Source: Vulcanimicrobiota bacterium
GTDB lineage: Bacteria; Vulcanimicrobiota; Vulcanimicrobiia; Vulcanimicrobiales; Vulcanimicrobiaceae
Assembly (NCBI GenBank): GCA_003133185.1
Contig: PKWF01000256.1
Span: 14,794-22,337, forward strand
Direction: 5' to 3'
DNA length: 7,544 bases
Position 1 is the first letter of the stretch, and each line of letters starts with the position of its first letter. Position numbers and translations under genes: made by a program. The notes under the pieces are model-generated. The model saw only the letters and a program-made list of their open reading frames with translations. It was not told where the DNA came from and did not search any database. Shown here in pieces: positions 6,427-7,544 of this stretch.

Positions 6427-6593
6427 AAGTCAAAGCCGCCGATGTCGCCGACATGCTGGTATGCTGGCAGAACCACCCGCGCTGGGTCGTCTGCATATTT
6501 GGGTGGCTCGCGCTGAAATCTGAGGGCGACGCCGCGCGCTTGAGCGTCTCGGTGACGCCGTCCGTCGTCTTCTGGCTGAGCTCGCTTAACTAA
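6423..6593 (+). CDS. Hypothetical small Trp-containing protein
   Basis: No family was recognised. From GTG at 6423 the frame encodes 56 residues with four Trp and hydrophobic patches (WVVCIFGWLAL, VTPSVVFWLSSLN), ending at TAA 6591-6593. The GTG overlaps the stop of a 15-codon frame (GTGA), suggesting coupled translation. A longer version starting from GTG 6351 is open, but it runs inside the preceding gene and gives an Arg/His-rich shadow-like N-terminus, so the shorter start is preferred. It may be a membrane-peripheral peptide of the cassette. A hairpin follows immediately after the stop. Confidence 0.4.
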   Translation: MKVKAADVADMLVCWQNHPRWVVCIFGWLALKSEGDAARLSVSVTPSVVFWLSSLN

Positions 6594-6615
6594 AAACCGG
6601 ACCGCTGGCGTCCGG
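6592..6615 (-). terminator. Hairpin with T-tract on the minus strand
   Basis: CCGGAC (6597-6602) and GTCCGG (6610-6615) pair perfectly around a seven-base loop. The plus strand has AAAAA just before the stem, so on the minus strand the stem is followed by TTTTT, as in an intrinsic terminator for leftward transcription. The six-base stem is short. On the plus strand it directly follows the stop at 6593 and might instead protect that mRNA end. Confidence 0.45.
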
Positions 6616-6626
6616 CGCTCGAGCTC

Positions 6627-7055
6627 GTGCCGTATGTCGGTAGGCGACTTATGCCAAACGTAGGGGACGGACTGAGAACGTTCGATTCGGGCGGTGATGC
6701 GATGCCCGTCGACGTTACCGACAATGGGGCACTATCGGCTCCAACCGGCCCCAGAGCAAGCTATCGCGAGGACGAACCGAGAGCGCTCATTGACGGCAGC
6801 GGGCAGTCATCGCTCACTGGTACCATTACGGGAGTCGGAGAGCGTTCATTCATCGTGATTGCTAACGCATGCAGAAAGGTGACGGTTTGGGGATCGGTTA
6901 GGGGGACCTTCGGGAGCCCGCCCTTCATCCTCGGCAGGCGATTCATGCCGAACGCGCTTAACGCGAAGGCCTCGCATGCAAAGGCCCGGCGCGGTGTGCC
7001 GAAAACGAACGGTTTCGGGACATCTCACGGCCGCCTGTCACCTGAACGGTACTAA
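6627..7055 (+). CDS. Doubtful 142-codon open frame with in-frame repeat
   Basis: From GTG at 6627 the frame is open for 142 codons, with no recognised domain and no clear Shine-Dalgarno. The segment GRRLMPN near residue 5 recurs as GRRFMPN near residue 103. At DNA level these are 24-nt copies with four transitions: two synonymous, and two together giving Leu to Phe. That hints at selection in this frame. The middle (TGTITGVGERSFIVIANAC) has a beta-strand-like pattern. The minus strand is also open for about 86 codons across the same region. The stretch may therefore be non-coding or decayed. Confidence 0.25.
   Translation: MPYVGRRLMPNVGDGLRTFDSGGDAMPVDVTDNGALSAPTGPRASYREDEPRALIDGSGQSSLTGTITGVGERSFIVIANACRKVTVWGSVRGTFGSPPFILGRRFMPNALNAKASHAKARRGVPKTNGFGTSHGRLSPERY
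6637..6660 (+). repeat. 24-nt imperfect direct repeat, copy 1
   Basis: This copy begins TCGGTAGGCGACTT and matches 6931-6954 at 20 of 24 positions. All four differences are transitions. The copies are 294 nt apart, exactly 98 codons. Confidence 0.6.
6931..6954 (+). repeat. 24-nt imperfect direct repeat, copy 2
   Basis: This copy begins TCGGCAGGCGATTC and is the partner of 6637-6660, in the same orientation and the same reading frame. Confidence 0.6.
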
Positions 7056-7069
7056 CTGCCAGGGCGGCC
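7029..7069. repeat. Inverted repeat GGCCGCC / GGCGGCC
   Basis: Perfect seven-base arms at 7029-7035 and 7063-7069 are separated by 27 bases. It spans the stop of the small minus-strand frame that ends at 7038. No T-tract follows on either strand, so it is not a convincing terminator. It could be an mRNA-end structure or chance in GC-rich DNA. Confidence 0.35.
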
Positions 7070-7196
7070 ACCTAACAGGGTTATGCACCCACGCCCATAT
7101 AGCTATGACAAACAGCGCGGCAAGACCGAGCAGCGCAAGCGCCTGGTGTTTCACTGGTCGGCCAGACACCGTAACCCTAATAAATGGCTTTTTCAT
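7038..7196 (-). CDS. Putative leaderless single-pass membrane peptide
   Basis: No family was recognised. The 52-residue frame begins MKKPFIRVTVSGRPVKHQ, a positively charged N-terminus. One clear hydrophobic helix follows (about 19-37, ALALLGLAALFVIAIWAWV), then a Trp/Pro-rich C-terminus (VRWPPWQLVPF). The charge pattern predicts the N-terminus stays in the cytoplasm. ATG at 7196 lies seven bases after a good -10 box, so the mRNA would begin at or next to the start codon, explaining the lack of a Shine-Dalgarno. An in-frame TTG at 7247 upstream would extend it through the promoter and is less likely. Holin-like or toxin-like small proteins look similar, but nothing here shows that role. Confidence 0.4.
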   Translation of the reverse strand: MKKPFIRVTVSGRPVKHQALALLGLAALFVIAIWAWVHNPVRWPPWQLVPFR

Positions 7197-7202
7197 CCGG
7201 CA

Positions 7203-7232
7203 ACTATACGCCCAACCCCTCCGTTTTGCCAA
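7203..7232 (-). promoter_or_regulatory. Predicted minus-strand promoter for the membrane peptide
   Basis: The minus strand shows TTGGCA (7232-7227, five of six) and TATAGT (7208-7203, five of six) with an 18-base spacer. The predicted start is at or beside the A of the ATG at 7196, giving a leaderless transcript. Confidence 0.45.
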
Positions 7233-7284
7233 GTATACGATGCCCAAAGGAACGCGTTAATACAAGCTAGTTTGCGCCAAGGGC

Positions 7285-7544
7285 ATGAAAGGCAGACTGT
7301 CCATGTGGTATCTCGACGTCCCGCAGCATGATCCGGACTCGAACTATCCCGAGCCATCAGCGAAGCACTTCTTGTGCGCCGATCAAGCCCGGCAGCACCT
7401 CGCGCAGCTCAAGGCGACGCTGGAGAGGCTAACGGTACCGCAGCAGCGTGCGATTCTCAATGAGATAAGGGACACGCTCATCGGCGGGGTCTACCGGCGA
7501 ACTCCGTTGGTAGACTGTCTACGTGGTATCTCGACGTCCCGCAG
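7285..7544 (+). CDS. Unidentified gene, 3' end outside window, 5' segment duplicated
   Basis: No family was recognised. The frame is open from ATG 7285 to the window edge (86 full codons) with mostly G or C at third positions, as expected of a real gene here. The product starts MKGRLSMWYLDVPQHD, then has a charged helical stretch (ADQARQHLAQLKATLERL and QQRAILNEIRDTL). ATG 7303 is an alternative start. However, the repeat at the window edge encodes GRLSTWYLDVPQ in another frame, with the internal Met changed to Thr and synonymous changes in Gly and Ser codons. The segment before 7303 therefore looks coding, and 7285 is preferred. Residues after about 75 arise by reading the second repeat copy out of frame, and may not be native. 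Confidence 0.5.
   Translation, partial: MKGRLSMWYLDVPQHDPDSNYPEPSAKHFLCADQARQHLAQLKATLERLTVPQQRAILNEIRDTLIGGVYRRTPLVDCLRGISTSR
7291..7326 (+). repeat. 36-nt direct repeat, copy 1
   Basis: It matches 7509-7544 at 33 of 36 positions; the last 22 bases are identical. It encodes GRLSMWYLDVPQ in the frame of the gene that starts at 7285. Confidence 0.85.
7509..7544 (+). repeat. 36-nt direct repeat, copy 2, at window edge
   Basis: It differs from copy 1 by three transitions and would encode GRLSTWYLDVPQ. The offset is 218 nt, one base short of 73 codons, so the copy is out of frame with the gene containing copy 1. No ATG, GTG or TTG start exists in its own frame after the TGA at 7461. Confidence 0.85.

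Noticed and set aside
4900..6593. Naming the cassette a type III secretion system or an integrated microvirus
   Set aside because: Resemblance is limited to the layout of one small protein and the presence of a lysozyme; no ATPase, export gate, capsid or replication gene is in the window.
6676..6692. tRNA-like T-loop sequence GTTCGATTC
   Set aside because: The flanking five bases cannot form the T-stem beyond two pairs, and no acceptor or anticodon arm is placed around it.
6761..6946. 61-codon minus-strand frame opposite the doubtful plus frame
   Set aside because: No ribosome site or promoter and no recognised domain; openness on both strands is common at this base composition.
6594..7037. 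tmRNA, SRP RNA or riboswitch in the poorly coding stretch
   Set aside because: No tag-peptide frame, no conserved core sequence and no aptamer motif was found; only short repeats and one hairpin.

Overview
The window looks like a chromosomal piece of a GC-rich bacterium. A conserved housekeeping operon on the minus strand fills roughly the left two thirds. A divergent, poorly conserved accessory cassette on the plus strand fills the right third. The housekeeping proteins are clearly bacterial, but none fixes the phylum. The order yceD-rpmF-fabH-fabD-fabG-acpP-ffh, with no plsX and no fabF, fits an environmental lineage outside the Proteobacteria. A candidate phylum such as Eremiobacterota is only a guess.

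Minus strand, read from 4780 down to 1: yceD (DUF177), rpmF (ribosomal protein L32), fabH, fabD, fabG, acpP and ffh (3' end outside the window). Gaps are tiny or negative: 18, 6 and 0 nt, a 4-nt overlap, 33 nt, then 3 nt. This reads as one operon joining ribosome assembly, type II fatty-acid initiation and elongation, and co-translational membrane targeting. A near-perfect sigma70-type promoter (TTGACA, 17 nt, TAGAAT) lies upstream of yceD. FabD appears to lack the segment that normally carries the catalytic histidine.

Plus strand, 4900-6593: a divergent run of small genes. The first encodes a goose-type lysozyme/lytic transglycosylase domain with no signal peptide. The second encodes a Ser/Gly/His-rich low-complexity protein. 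Both end in a related Leu-Pro-rich tail with a shared Y-x5-D-Y motif. The third encodes a glycine-zipper hydrophobic segment followed by a Gln/Glu/Met-rich helix. One or two very small, possibly coupled reading frames follow. A cell-wall hydrolase without its own export signal, a partner with the same tail, and a membrane-active-looking helical protein suggest a particle or secretion-dependent cell-envelope device (phage-derived or secretion-like). No gene here proves that, and this is the best candidate for an undescribed system.

6594-7544: poorly defined accessory DNA. It holds a hairpin with an A-tract that would terminate minus-strand transcription, a 142-codon plus frame of uncertain status with an in-frame 24-nt repeat, and a putative minus-strand leaderless gene for a one-pass membrane peptide with its own promoter. 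An unfinished plus-strand gene follows. Its 5' coding segment is repeated 218 nt later, exactly at the right edge. No tRNA, rRNA, CRISPR array, integrase or transposase was recognised.
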